Shown piece after piece: positions 46,132 through 57,179 of a stretch of 64,000 bases of DNA. The notes beneath the pieces are model-generated. The model was not told the origin of the DNA. It did no database searches and worked only from the letters and a program-made list of their open reading frames with translations. Location: the NCBI GenBank assembly GCA_002118135.1, contig BDIU01000079.1, positions 62,001 to 126,000 of the forward strand. The letters run 5' to 3'. Numbering within the stretch: position 1 is the first letter of the stretch; the number at the start of each line of letters is the position of its first letter. This DNA is from Trebouxia sp. TZW2008 (taxonomy: Eukaryota; Chlorophyta; Trebouxiophyceae; Trebouxiales; Trebouxiaceae). The translations under genes and the position numbers were made by a program.

Positions 46132-48129
46132 AAGCGTTCAGCTCATATGTCAACAAGCATTTTCCATGCAAGCTGCTAACAAACATTGGCAACCGTGTGG
46201 ATTCCACTTGTACTTTTTGATATATTCGGAGATTGCCAGTGGTTGCTAATTGCACACCATGAAACTATGATGATGCCAAGCAGTAGCATTGCAACCTTTT
46301 CATTTTGCATATAGCATACATGTGAAAGCTGGAATCATTTATTGTTTCTGACGTTGACAGGCATGTATTGCCAAAAATTGTAGCAAGTCTCATCAGGACA
46401 GTCTTTGATACCTTGGATCACAAGTTTGCCCAAGATAGGTGCAAATGCACTTTGGTTCCTGTGTACACTTTGAACACTGCTTAGCACAACCTCAACCATT
46501 ACTGCTGGCTACCGCAAAAGGACTCTGCACGCTTATATGCATCTGGAATTGCACATGTCTTCTATTGTGCTACACACTGTGGTTGACTTAATGTAGAAGG
46601 CGCTGCCTTGCAGCCTCCTTGCAGCTTCAGATTGCCGATGTCAAAGCATTTGCTGCTTCTGGGTGCATTGCAACATTGCTGTTGCAGAAATCATTATAGG
46701 GCTGCAGAGCTATCAGTGCAAATGCAGATGCAAAATTGGCAGCTCCAGCAGTTGTTGCATGATATTATTTGGAACACGCGCTTGAAGATTCAGGGTCTGC
46801 ATACATGTGCAGGTGATCATAGCCATCGGTGGAAGCAGCGATGTGCAGATGTTGATGGAAGATTTGCAGTTCCAGCAGTTGCTGGATGACATGGCTTGCG
46901 ACAAGCAGTTGAAGACTGAAGCCCTGCAAAACAGGTCATGATGACCATGTGTGGAGTCAACAAAGTGCAGATGCAAGATTGGCAATTCCAACAATCGCTG
47001 GATGATATGATCTGCAACAAGCATCTGAAGGGTGAGGGTCTGCACACCAGGTTATCATGGCCATCTGTGCAATCAGCAAAGTGCAAATACAGATTGGATT
47101 GGCAGTGCCAGCAGTTGCTGGATGACATGGTTTGCGACAAGCAGTTGAGGACTGAAGTTCTGCAATCACAGTCTACGGTGGCCCTTTGTGGAACCAGCAA
47201 TGCGCAGATGCAGATGGAAGATCGGCAAGTCCAAGAGTTGCTGGATATCATGGTCTGCATCAAGCGCGTGAAGATTGAAGCCTTGCAAACCAGGTTACGG
47301 TGGCCATGTGTTGAATCAGCAAAGTGCACTTGGAAGATTGGCAGTTCCAGCAGTTGCTGAATGATGTGGTTTGCAGCAAGCGGTTGAAGATTGAAGCCCT
47401 GCAGATCAGGTTACGGTGGCCATGTGCAAATTCAGCAAAGTGCAGATGCAGACGGAAAGTTGGTAGTTCTCACAGTTGCTGTAAGACATGGTTTGCAACA
47501 AGCACTTGAGTCCACAGCAGTCACAAGTTACAATGTCCACGTGTGGAGTCAGCAGATCCTTGCCTTCCGAACCCACCATTGTGGAGCTAAAGCAGCTAGT
47601 GCACAGTCCTGCTTGAGCTTCAGGCTTGCTTTATGCACGATGCATGAAGCGGACAACAGCAGCTCCAAGGAGTTGCAAGCCCAAAAAGAAGCTCAACAGA
47701 ACTAAGCTGTTTTGCATGAGATTCAAGGGAAAGCGCAGTTGGCCCAGTAGTTCATTCCCTGACAAGCACGACCCAGCTGCCGATCCAGAGTTGGTTGCTG
47801 CTGCACATGATAGGGTCTGTGATTGCAGCTCAACTTGCGCTGCTGCTTGATAGGCATATCTTGAATAGCTAGCCCACCTGCAAATCAGTTACAATGAGTT
47901 CCTTTGTGATAATTGCTTTGGTTAATAAAACAGTTGTCTGTATATTGAGCGATGCTTTACTCAGAGGTGCCACTGCAGTCAGTGCGGCAGTGATTTGTTC
48001 CAAAATGCATTGTCCTGACATCTAGAACGTCCTTACATTGAGTGTCCTCACCGCAAGCAGTCACTATATGTGGCGTATTGTCAATTGCAAGCTGTCTGTC
48101 ATCATCGGCAGTACATACTCATGAGTGAA
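46132..48129. other. Spacer dominated by a 117-base tandem repeat
   Basis: This contains the repeat at about 46727-47480 (annotated separately). A frame after it (47626-47850) ends in an Ala-rich tail but is not supported as a gene. Bases 47940-48080 include CCTTACATTGAGTGTCCTC, also present inside the MITE-like elements at 48954 and 61057, so a damaged third element may lie here. Confidence 0.4.
46727..47480. repeat. Tandem repeat of about 117 bases (6-7 units), protein-like
   Basis: Units recur at about 46863, 46978, 47097, 47220 and 47336, each with a TTGGCAGTTCCAGCAGTTGC-like block, CTGGATGACATGGTTTGC, and a GGTTACGGTGGCCATGTG-like link. The mean unit is close to 117 bases, a multiple of three, and every unit can be read as a similar amphipathic peptide (WQFQQLLDDMVCDKQLK-like). 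Indels put units in different frames, so no continuous product exists now. Confidence 0.85.
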
Positions 48130-51100
48130 TTATTCTAGTCTGTTACGCTGTGCATTATTGATGCAATACAACAAGCTGGAAGCCGTCAAGGGCTTTGAGC
48201 AATCATAGCTGTCCTGCATAAGAGAGCAGCCAAAAGTCATCACAAGCAAAGCTGAGCATGCACTTGTGATCTTATCAGGGGTTGTTTTGATTGCCTTTGC
48301 AGTATAATACAGACACATGTCACAAACTTTTGCATAACTGATCACGGCCAAGCTTTGCCAAACTACATGCAATTATTGCCTCGGGTGCTGCATTTCCTGG
48401 ACACAAGCGCCTTGTCTGTTTGCAGGTAGACTAAAATCGACAGATCAACAGACAGGCACAATGGCAAGCGCTGCATACATGAGACAGGGTTGCAATCTTG
48501 GTGATAATCATGCCAAAGAATGAGTCTGTGCAACAAGATTTGTGAGAATAAAGCTTACCACACATGAGCAAACTGCTAAGCTGTCTCTGGTTGGAGACAG
48601 TTGATTGCGCCAGCACATACCTAGCTGGGGCTGTTGAGCCTGTCTAGCATGCGTTAAAAAACGCAATGAACAGGAAACTGCTAAATCCCAGTATTCCATG
48701 AGATGCTTGTGGGATGCAGCTTCTGTGGTGCAGTGTTGCTTGTTGTAGTGACAAGAAAATCACTGCACCATTGATATGGTGACATGCTCAATGTGACAAC
48801 AATGCAAGTGGGAAGCGCTGCATTCTGACTGCAAAGGCTCATCTGAGCAGTGATCACTACCATACACGGTTGATGGGTTTTCCAAGTGTGACCAATTAAG
48901 GTAGTGACATGTTTTTTGGTCACAGAAGCAATCATAACATGAAGAAATCACTATACAGCGACTTCTCCTTGTAACGACAGCTTTGGCAACCAAGAAGATT
49001 GTCCTTACGTTGAGTTGTCCTTCCTCACAGAGACCACTGTAGTCAGAATGCAGTGGGTGGTTCCCAATTGCATAATCCTTACAGCGAGTGTCCTTACAAG
49101 AAAAATTTGTTGTAAGAACTTACCCCAAGCCAGAAGCTGATCATGTCAGCACTGGCCCTAAAGAATCCAGCAAGCTGCATCACCAACACCATATAGGCAA
49201 TCGACCCAACCACGGCCAGATCTTGATTGGGCATTGCATATGCAGAGATCTGTAGCACCTACAGGTACATGCCAAAAAGCTGTTGCAGGACCAAACGAGC
49301 TGGAGGCACTTGATTGCACAAGTACATACCTGGCTGGACCTGCTAAGCCTGTCTAGCAGGACCAAACGGGTTGGAGACAGTTGATGGCTCCATTTCATAC
49401 CTAGCTGGGCCTCTGAGCCTGTCTAGCACATGTTCCTGGATGAAGTGACTGAATGTTGCAGGTTGCAGCTTTTGTGTGTATGCACGCCACATGCATAGGG
49501 CAAGTTCGGCAGGGCTAGTCGATGCATTTTATGACATGAGCATGTGCACCTTGACTATTGCACTGTACACCGTGCTTTTGTGCTGCACGTGCTGGTCTGT
49601 AAGCATGGCAGCTTGTGACATGAAGTGTGCAGAACATGTCTCTGAATTACCTGGGTCTGAGTACACTTCTGCTACCTTTCCTGTGTTGTCAGTGCGTGCA
49701 TCATCGAATTGTTCTGTGCGCTTGTTACATTCCAAGTCGATCCAGTCATGCATCAAGTGCAGCAGCACCGACTCAATTCTAAACAGAGCTGAGTATCAAT
49801 TGAGGCCTGTGTCAGCTCACGCATCACAACAAAGCAAGCTGGTGCAGCCCACAGATTGTCTTGTGTTGTTCAACGTAAACAATGTTTCTATCAGTTGTTG
49901 TGCGATGAACAGGCATGCTGCCGTACAGCAAGGCCTTGGACCCTGATGAGAGTGCGTTATGAACTGATGAACGGGTGAATGAGTGATCCGGGTGGGTGGA
50001 TGGTGGGGCGAGCGAACGAGCGAGCGAGTGAGTGAGTGAGTGAGTGAGTGAGTGAGTGAGTGAGTGAGTGAGTGAGTGAGTGAGTGCGTGAGTGAGGGAG
50101 GGAGGGAGGCAACGAAGGCGTGAATGAATGCGTGCATGAATGATTGAATGAATGAATGAATGAATGAATGCATGACTGAATGAATGTATGCATGCAAGAA
50201 TGAATGAATGAATGAATGAATGAATGAATGAAACAAATCTTGCAGGTCAGACTGCTTGCAGCCATCAGACTCGGATTGTACCTGAGTGGAACACAGGTGC
50301 TGGAGCACATACATAGACGCTGCATGATTGTGCCAAGGCCTGCACAGAGTGCCTGAAGCCTGCCAGAGAATAGGCAGGCCAGCCAACTGCCAAAGCAGAC
50401 ACGATTGCCACAGGAATGCTTGCGCAACTCACAGCCCAATAGTATTGAACTATACCTGAGTAGAACAGAGGTGCTGCAGGACGTAGATGCTGCTTGATTG
50501 CACCAAGGCCTTCACAGAGTGCCTGAAGCCTGCCAGAGCATAGATAGGCCAGGCAACTGCCAAAGCAGAAACAATTGCCACAGGAATGCTTGCGCAACTC
50601 ACGGCCCAATAATACGCTGAAGTGGAATACAGCTTGGTTGGAGCTTCTCGGCCCAGGGTTGATTTGTTGGCAGTGAATAGAGCCATGTATACAAAGGGCA
50701 GCAAAATCAGCACCAGCAGTGTGTCTGCAATGCAGAGCAACCTTCCTTCTGACCCACCATAATCTGCACAACAAATAGCAAATTTCCAACAAGCAAGTTG
50801 CGGGCAGATGATCTTGGCTGCAAGCGTCAATCAGATGCAGAATTGAACAATGATGATTGCATTGATACAGCCACGGAGAAATGGCATTCTTGCGACTATC
50901 ACAACGAGCAAAGAAGAAGAAGCAGAAGAAGACGAGGCAACAAAGAAGAAGCAGCAGCGGCAGCAGCAGCAGAAGACAAAGGAGAACAAGAGGAAGAAAA
51001 ACCCACTCACAGCCTTTCAGGAAGCAGTGCAGTATTCAACTGTTGCTGGAGGCAGTCCATGGCCGCACAGCAACAGGATTGCATGCTTGATGAGAAGCGT

Positions 51101-54100
51101 GATGCACAACTATTGCTGAGCCTGTGTAGCATGCATTTTGGACAAATGGACAGATGTACGTATGGACGGATGGATTTACGGATGTATGGGTGGACGGATG
51201 AATGGATGGATGTGTGAATGGATGGATGGATGTGTGAATGGATGAATAAATGAATGAACAATTGATTGAATGAATGAATAAAAGAATGCAACAATTCAAC
51301 AGTGAGATTGCATGCCTGATCCGAGGTGCAAGAACACCAAGCCGACCAGAGTTCCAACCCAAGAAGATGTCAGAATTCTGGCTGCCATATCAAGAGGGTT
51401 GCGCATACTGATGATGATGCTGCGCCAATACAGCAATTTGAACTGCGCCAACCAAGACGCTTGATTTGCAATGGCAGGTGTCTGCTCAATCCAGTTCTTG
51501 TCGTCCCCACAGCTTGACAGGCTATTTATCATATTCTGGTCCTTGTGTACAAGGCAAGTCTCCATGTCACTTGCGCCAGAATCTAGTAGCTGCAGGTCTG
51601 ACCAGCGTGCTGCCTGCGTCACACAAAGTATTACTTGCTTGAGAAAACCCATCAAAGGTGCCAGTAGTGATTAATTCATAAGGAGCGGCGGAGCAGCCGC
51701 AAATCTGTGAATACGACTTATTACGTGTGATGCTGAGACAGCATTGCCCGCAACAGCATGACTTGTGGTGATCATGATGCTCCAACATCATGCAAAGCAG
51801 CACATCGTCTCAGACATTGCAGTTTCATGAAGAGCCAGAGACATGAGCGCAGCAGTTGTTGTATGAGCGTCCAGCTACATGAGCACGGCAGTTCTTTCAT
51901 GAGGAGCCAAACTCATAAGAACAGCAGTTGCTTTGTCAAGAGTCAAAGGCATGAGCACAGCAGTTGTTTGATGAAGAGCTGGACATATGAGCAAAACATT
52001 TGCTTGATGTGGAGTCAAGAGCACAGCAGTTGTTGCATGAACAACTAGAGACATTATCACAGCAGTTGTTTCATGAAGAGCCAGAGACATAGGCACAGCA
52101 ATTCTTTCATGACGAGCCAGAGACATGAGCGCAGAAGTTGTTTCATGAAGAGCCAGAGACATGAGCACAGCATTTGTCTCATGACGAGCCAGAGACATGT
52201 TAACAGCAATCTTTTCATGCTGGTCTAAACAAGGGCAGGGTGCATGCTATAGGCATTTCTGCACATGCATCATTGGTCATCTGCTCTGAAAATTGGACCG
52301 ATGCTCAATGGCTTACACATCCTGATGAGCTCCATGCACCTGCTGCTGCTTTAACATCTTCAACAGTCCCCATCGTGCGTGGCCCATTCACATCAGATGT
52401 GAACGCTGTAGTGACTAGTTGCAGAAGCCATTCGCACACTGTCCCATGCACCCTAGGCTGGTAGGGGTACCTCAGTTCTGAGCAAAACCAGCTCTCAACC
52501 TGGTACCAGCAAACATGCAAGAGTCACATCAGATGTGAAAGCTGTGGTATCCAGTTGCAAAAGCAGTCACACACTGTTCCATGCACCTTAGGCTGATAGG
52601 ACTATCTCAGTTTCGAGCAAAAGCAGTCCTCAACCTAGCGGCAGCGAACATGCAGGGGTCACAACAGAATCAAAGGGGCACCAGACTGCTGCAAAACATG
52701 CAGGAACACTGTGCAAGGCACTCATTTCATAGTTTGTGCTTGCTTAGCCAACTTGACATAAAAATGACACGAATTATTCTTGGCACCCAAGGATAGCACT
52801 GGACCTCCAGCATACATGCTGTACCGGTCAGACAGCAGAACTACCTTATCCAAGCTTGACCAGACAGTCGATGTAAAGATGATTTTCTTGGGAACCAATG
52901 CAGGTATCACATTGAGAAGTTGATGTATATAGAAATCAATTCTTATATTCTTCTTGGTACCCAGGCAGGGCATCACAAGAGAAATTGATGTACCTGTTCT
53001 GGACATCCAGCGTACATGGTGTACCCATTGGACAGCAGAACTACTTGATCTAAAAGTGACCAGATAGTCGCTGGAGGCTGATGCAGCGATGCAATGACTG
53101 TGTGCCCAGCCGCTGCAAGCTGCCTTAGGGCTCTCATCACTGAAAGTGCTGCAAAACTGTCCAAGGAGGAAGTTGGCTGCAGGGAAATCAGATCGTCAGT
53201 CTAGGCAAAATTACAGGTTGATTCACCATGCTCCCATCATGACTGAAAGTGCTGCAAAGCTGTCCAAGGACAAAGTGGGCTGCACAAGTATCAGCTCGTC
53301 AGTTGATGCAAAGTAACAGGTTGGTTTACCATGTTCCCATCGTGATTGAAAGTGCTGTTCAAGGACAAAGTGGGCTGCAGAAAATTCAGACTGTCAGTTC
53401 AGGCCAAATAACAAGTTGCTAGATCATGCTCCCATCATGACTGACAGTGCTGCAAAGCTGTCCCACGAGGAAGTGGGCTGCAGGAAAGCCAAATCGTCAG
53501 TCCAGGCAGAACACAGGATGTTCCATCATCCTCCAATCATGACTGAGAGTGCTGTCCAAGGACGAAGTGGACTGCAGGAAAACCAGATTGTCAAATCAGG
53601 CAAAATACAAATTGATTTGCTGCAAAGCTGTCCAAGGACGCAGCGGGCTGCAGAAAACCCAGATCGTCAGTTCAGGCAAAATCAAGCTGATTTACCATGC
53701 TCTCATCATGACTGAAAGTGCTGTCCAAGGACGAAGTGGGCTGCAGGAAAACCAGATCATGAGTTCACGCAAAATCACAAGGTGATTCACCATGCTCCAT
53801 TGATACTATCATGACTGAGGGTGCTGCAAACTTATCCAAGGACGAAGTGGGCTGCACAGAACCACATCATACCAACAATGTTAGCGATAACAGCTATAAC
53901 AACAACAGTAATCATAACAACAATGATGAAGCTGAGAACAATGAGTATAGTAACAACAATGGCGATGACAATAATGGTAATCACAGTGATGATAACAAGC
54001 AATGATGATACTTACAACACTTGCACTTGCCAGCACATGCGCTATGTGTGTGTGGCACAAGTTTGGGCTCGTCATCGATGAGAGCAGTGTTGTGAGCAGT

Positions 54101-56309
54101 CACTGAGGGCATCAGTGCATGCATGACTTGCCTCGTCAAGGATGAGAATGGGAGCTTGCCTTGCTATGCCACAGATCACACTGAACCTCTTCTTCTCACC
54201 CCCTATGCAAGCACATGGCCATTGTACGCAGAGGCATGTGACCTCTGGAGGTTTAAAATTTATTGCTGACCGTCTCAAATAGCCTCAAGCTCGGTGTAGT
54301 CTATTTGATCAGCATCGCGCGTTACATGGCAAGTGTGCAAATGACCTGTGCATGCACAGCATTCACACAGCACAGCACAGCACAGCACAGCTCATGGAGC
54401 CTTTGCACGGTCTTTAACACATGGTGTACCACTGCTTCTGAGGGTGTTGTTGTGCTATCTGCAAGGGTATATTGTAGGCAGTTGAAGCAGGTATGCAGCT
54501 TTGTACACGAACACAATGAGAGCCTTGGGAATTTTTTCTTGTGCACAGTGTTGAAAGTCTGACACAGTGAGCTCATGTTGCAACACAGAATTGCTTGCTG
54601 TGCAAGACACAGTGAGTATGTGACAGATTTAGAAGCATCCTGCACAAATTTGCATTGTGCATTTTACGACCCTTGTAAGCATATGCATGATTTGCTGTTT
54701 GTTGCAATGCAAAGTCACACCTGCTTTAAAGCAGCCTAAATAAAGATTGATGCCAACCGTAAAGAATGATTGATAGTGATGATGGCACATGATTGCCAGG
54801 CGCACAAGTATGGCTGAGCAAGCAATTTGCAAAAACACCTACCAGAAAGTCCACGCACTGTGAGCCCGCCAGCCAGAACTCCACCAACCTGCCACATGTC
54901 ATCAGCAACACCATCATTAGCACTCAATTTGCTTTATGTAGCAATCGTGAACTCATAAATATGCACACTACATAGTGTATATATGCTATCAATATCATGA
55001 GTACTGTACATGCATACTATTAGGTATGTGCATAATATTGTATGCATACTATATGTCCCTCTGCTGCATGCAACTGCTGTGCAAGGCTGACCAGATGCCA
55101 GACTTAGAGCTGGCCACAAGTCCAACAACAATAAACAACATGGAACCCCAAAGCTAGAGATGCCAGCAATGATGACAGGCAGAGAGCATGTGATGATCTC
55201 ACCAAATCTCTGCTAGCTGTTAGAGTTTTGCAAACAAGGCTTTGGTTACAGAATAAATAATCCATCCAGATCTTGCCTTTTGTGACCTCATTAAAGCCTT
55301 TACACAGTGATGACAAGTCTGCAAAATGGAGTTTACTTACCCTTGAGTGTTGTATGCCCCGAAGCCCTACCAGGGTCAAAAGCATGTTCAATACTGCTGC
55401 TTGGGCTTCTTTTGAACTTGCTGCATACCCTGGGCGCTGCAAGCGGCAATACAGGTCCAAGGTCTCTGTCACAGTCATGCATGCTGTAAAGTTTGGATCC
55501 TGCTCAGCAAGGATGCTGTCCTGCTGAGTGAAAGTCAACTGCGACCTTGGTCTCCCTGCTACCAGGAACGTTCCCTTCGTCTTGATGTTTGCGTCTTTTC
55601 TCCATGCCAAGGCATGCAGCAGAGTGGTCTTGCCAGCACCAGATGGGCCTGCACGCTCAAGTCGATGCCTGATCGACGTGTACACGCGTGGTACGGTCTT
55701 GATGAAACACTGTGCGAGACCACGCTATCTCTGGCCTAGATCACACGTGCACAGCACTGTGAATAGTATTAGCGTTGTCACGGTGAAGAGGGTCCTCAGC
55801 TCGTCCTTTGTTCAGCTGTGAAAAAAGCTCCAGCAAAAGTGCGCAGCAGAGTTTGCGCACACGCTGTGAGTGTCGCGCGCAATTGCGTGTCAAGCAGTCT
55901 GACATAGCTATAGCTATGTCTAGATCTAGATAGGTTGATGCTGACCTACGAGGGCGAGCACTTCAGCAGGATTGGCTTGACCGCGAGACTTCTGCAACAC
56001 TGTTTTCTCGGCTTGTGACACCCCACGGCCCCCACGCAATCGGCAAGTGACGTCCGCCCAATGTAAAGACTTAGCTGCGACGGGCTGCAGGTGATAACTA
56101 AAGTTAACAAGGTGCTGCGTCGGAACCGCGTCCAGGCAGTCAGACTTAGAGGGCTTCAATTCGCTGGCAACTGTGCTAGCTGTCCGTAAATGCAGTCGTG
56201 AGCGATGCTGCGCCAGCAGAGAAAACACAGAAGTCAGGTTGACGAGGAGAATCAAGCCAAGCATGCTGCTGCATACTAAGGCAACGACCAACAAGGCGGT
56301 CCAAATCAT
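48130..56309 (-). CDS. ABCG-family half-size ABC transporter
   Basis: Ten exons on the minus strand join in phase to 646 residues: 56309-55946, 55648-55341, 54888-54843, 54202-54132, 53176-52994, 52499-52317, 51613-51316, 50724-50456, 49258-49124 and 48213-48130. Exon 1 starts with a hydrophobic segment and leads to EVLALVG; exon 2 gives the Walker A GPSGAGKTTLLHALA and Q-loop FTQQD; exons 3-4 join as VRGLSGGEKKRFSV (signature) and PILILDE; exon 5 completes Walker B/D-loop PTSSLDS and the H-loop SLHQPP. Exon 6 (ESWFCSELRYPYQPRVHGTV) is the green-algal style linker; exons 7-9 are membrane segments (PFVYMALFTANKSTLGREAP, MPNQDLAVVGSIAYMVL). Introns after exons 4 and 7 have GC donors. The join to exon 10 is the least certain: about 25 family residues are missing there, so an exon may be overlooked. 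It should export a lipid or wall precursor as a dimer. Confidence 0.85.
48583..48649. repeat. 70-base intron repeat, lone copy
   Basis: A copy of the 70-base unit seen twice at 49288-49428 (GGTTGGAGACAGTTGAT, CATACCTAGCTGGG, GAGCCTGTCTAGCA), in the last intron region of the ABCG gene. Confidence 0.85.
48954..49114. mobile_element. MITE-like element with TA target site (copy 1)
   Basis: The left end TACAGCGACTTCTCCTTGTA and right end TTACAAGAAAAATTTGTTGTA are imperfect inverted repeats. The interior shares GTCAGAATGCAGTGGGTGGT, CCCAATTGCATAATCCTTAC and GAGTGTCCTTACAAG with the element at 61057-61233. It lies ten bases past an ABCG exon's splice donor. Termini and TA flank suggest a Tc1/mariner- or pogo-type non-autonomous element. 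Confidence 0.7.
49288..49428. repeat. 70-base tandem repeat (x2) in ABCG intron
   Basis: Two units, 49288-49358 and 49359-49428, each start GGACCAAACG and end GTCTAGCA, with CATACCT(G/A)GCTGG in the middle. They lie just upstream (in the gene's sense) of the exon at 49258. Confidence 0.9.
50019..50240. repeat. (GAGT)n and (GAAT)n microsatellites
   Basis: A long GAGT run (about 50023-50100) passes into GAAT runs (about 50126-50232). It lies in an ABCG intron directly beside the duplicated exon segment. Long antisense frames of Ser-His-Phe-Ile repeats are by-products. Confidence 0.95.
50275..50614 (-). repeat. 170-base tandem duplication of the 3' part of an ABCG exon
   Basis: The segment 50445-50614 belongs to the ABCG exon 50724-50456 and encodes YYWAVSCASIPVAIVSALAV onward. 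It is repeated at 50275-50444 with few changes (YYWAVSCASIPVAIVSALAV again, then GWPAYSLAGFRH). The second copy has four extra bases near its end, so its splice donor (50282) is in another phase. Confidence 0.92.
51145..51290. repeat. Tetranucleotide (GGAT/GAAT) microsatellite
   Basis: Degenerate GGAT, GAAT and related tetranucleotide runs, within the ABCG intron between exons 51613-51316 and 50724-50456. Confidence 0.9.
51818..52214. repeat. 36-base tandem repeat (about 11 units) in ABCG intron
   Basis: Units such as CATGAAGAGCCAGAGACATG followed by AGCACAGCAGTTGTTT repeat at a 36-base period. On the minus strand the frame is open for 107 codons as a dodecapeptide MSLALHETTAVL; the plus strand is open over much of the array too. 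It lies between the ABCG exons at 52317 and 51613. Confidence 0.92.
52524..52658 (-). repeat. Decayed copy of ABCG exon 6 with its splice acceptor
   Basis: A 135-base unit at 52524-52658 repeats 52389-52523, which contains most of the exon 52499-52317. The copy still has an AG and VEDCFCSKLR in place of VESWFCSELR, but stop codons interrupt the frame. Lying upstream in gene sense, it could act as a decoy exon. Confidence 0.85.
52791..52873 (-). repeat. Partial copy of ABCG exon 5 (3' part)
   Basis: On the minus strand this reads TVWSSLDKVVLLSDRYSMYA, against TIWSLLDQVVLLSNGYTMYA in the real exon 53176-52994. It stops before the GAACAG|GT donor and lies in the following intron. Confidence 0.85.
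53226..53850 (-). repeat. Tandem amplification of an intron-exon junction (ABCG exon 5 acceptor)
   Basis: Units of about 70-110 bases, some seven of them, each carry the minus-strand junction CTGCAG|CCCACTT, then TCCTTGGACAGC, CTTTGCAGCACTTTCAGTCA and ATGATGGGAGCATGG. They copy the last intron bases and first 40-50 bases of exon 5 (CTGCAG|CCAACTTCC at 53176) and lie in the preceding intron. Confidence 0.85.
53875..54005. repeat. Low-complexity AAC/GAT-rich stretch
   Basis: A run of AAC, AAT and GAT triplets without a fixed unit, giving an Asn/Asp-rich frame. It lies in the ABCG intron after exon 4. Confidence 0.85.
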
Positions 56310-56511
56310 CTTCTGTAGAAGTGGCTTTTCTAGTGTGTGGGAGCCGGTGCTCGAGCAGCAGTTTGACTAACTCCAGATCACAACGGCAAATTTACGCTTC
56401 CCCGGCTCAAGGCGATGGCAGGAAGGTTCCGCTTTCTCGAATCACTAATGGGGGTCACCGGTCAGCTTTAAAGTACTGGGCCAAGGGGGGCAAGCTGCTG
56501 TTATGATGACG

Positions 56512-57030
56512 TCTGTAGCGCTTGCAGCAATGCGTTGACTGGCATGTCCCTTTGACCTAGAAAACCTGCTTGAGAGAGGGTGCCAACTTTGCAGGTATGT
56601 AGCACACAAGCAGCATAGGCAAGCAGGCATTGAAACATGCTGGTGAGGCGTCCCTCACCTGACGGTGAGGCGTCCAAAGACTATGGCTGTCTGGCAAAAC
56701 AGGCCAGCTTGCCAGCCTAGTATTCAAGTTTTCCTGAAAAGCAGTATGCTGCCAGCAGCAGCATTTTTACAGAATCTTAGAGATCTGCCTGTTGAGCAAG
56801 TCTTGCTGCAACTTCCAGCAAAGCTTGTGCAACAGGCAAAGCTCTGTTTTCTGAGCAAACACTTGCAACTGCGCAATTTTGAACCATAGTCTGCCTTGTC
56901 GACTTTCGGACTTGGACTTTGACGGCAGACAAAGACAAAGACAAAGCTCCTTCGCTCCTCCGCTCGCCTGCGCCTTCGGCTGTGCCGAACACAACAGCAG
57001 GCTGTACACGCCCCAGCTTGTAATTTCAAA
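56512..57030 (+). repeat. Dispersed repeat family A, copy 3 (longest)
   Basis: This shares the ordered blocks of the copies at 0.9 and 16.35 kb, here in the fullest form: GCGTTGACTGGCATGTCCC at the left, CAGCAGCAGCATTTTTACAG in the middle and CAGGCTGTACACGCCCC at the right. A short insertion with a repeated TGAGGCGTCC (about 56644-56676) and a CAAAGA expansion near 56930 are private to this copy. Confidence 0.65.
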
Positions 57031-57179
57031 ACTTGTTGGGGCATCCCAGGGATGTGCTGAGTCATGAAATAATGAGTCATAATGGTGCAAAAGGTTTCCC
57101 TGGGACTCAGGTGCAAGAATGCTTTAGTGCAGACTTTACGCCGCAGCTGTACTTATCTAGCACTTGGCTGCTGCAGTCA

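Noticed and set aside
49817..50439. Minus-strand frames of repeated Ser-Phe-Ile-His residues
   Set aside because: They are translations of the GAGT/GAAT microsatellite in an ABCG intron.
51818..52214. CRISPR-like array
   Set aside because: Units are contiguous without unique spacers and the genome is eukaryotic; it is a minisatellite.
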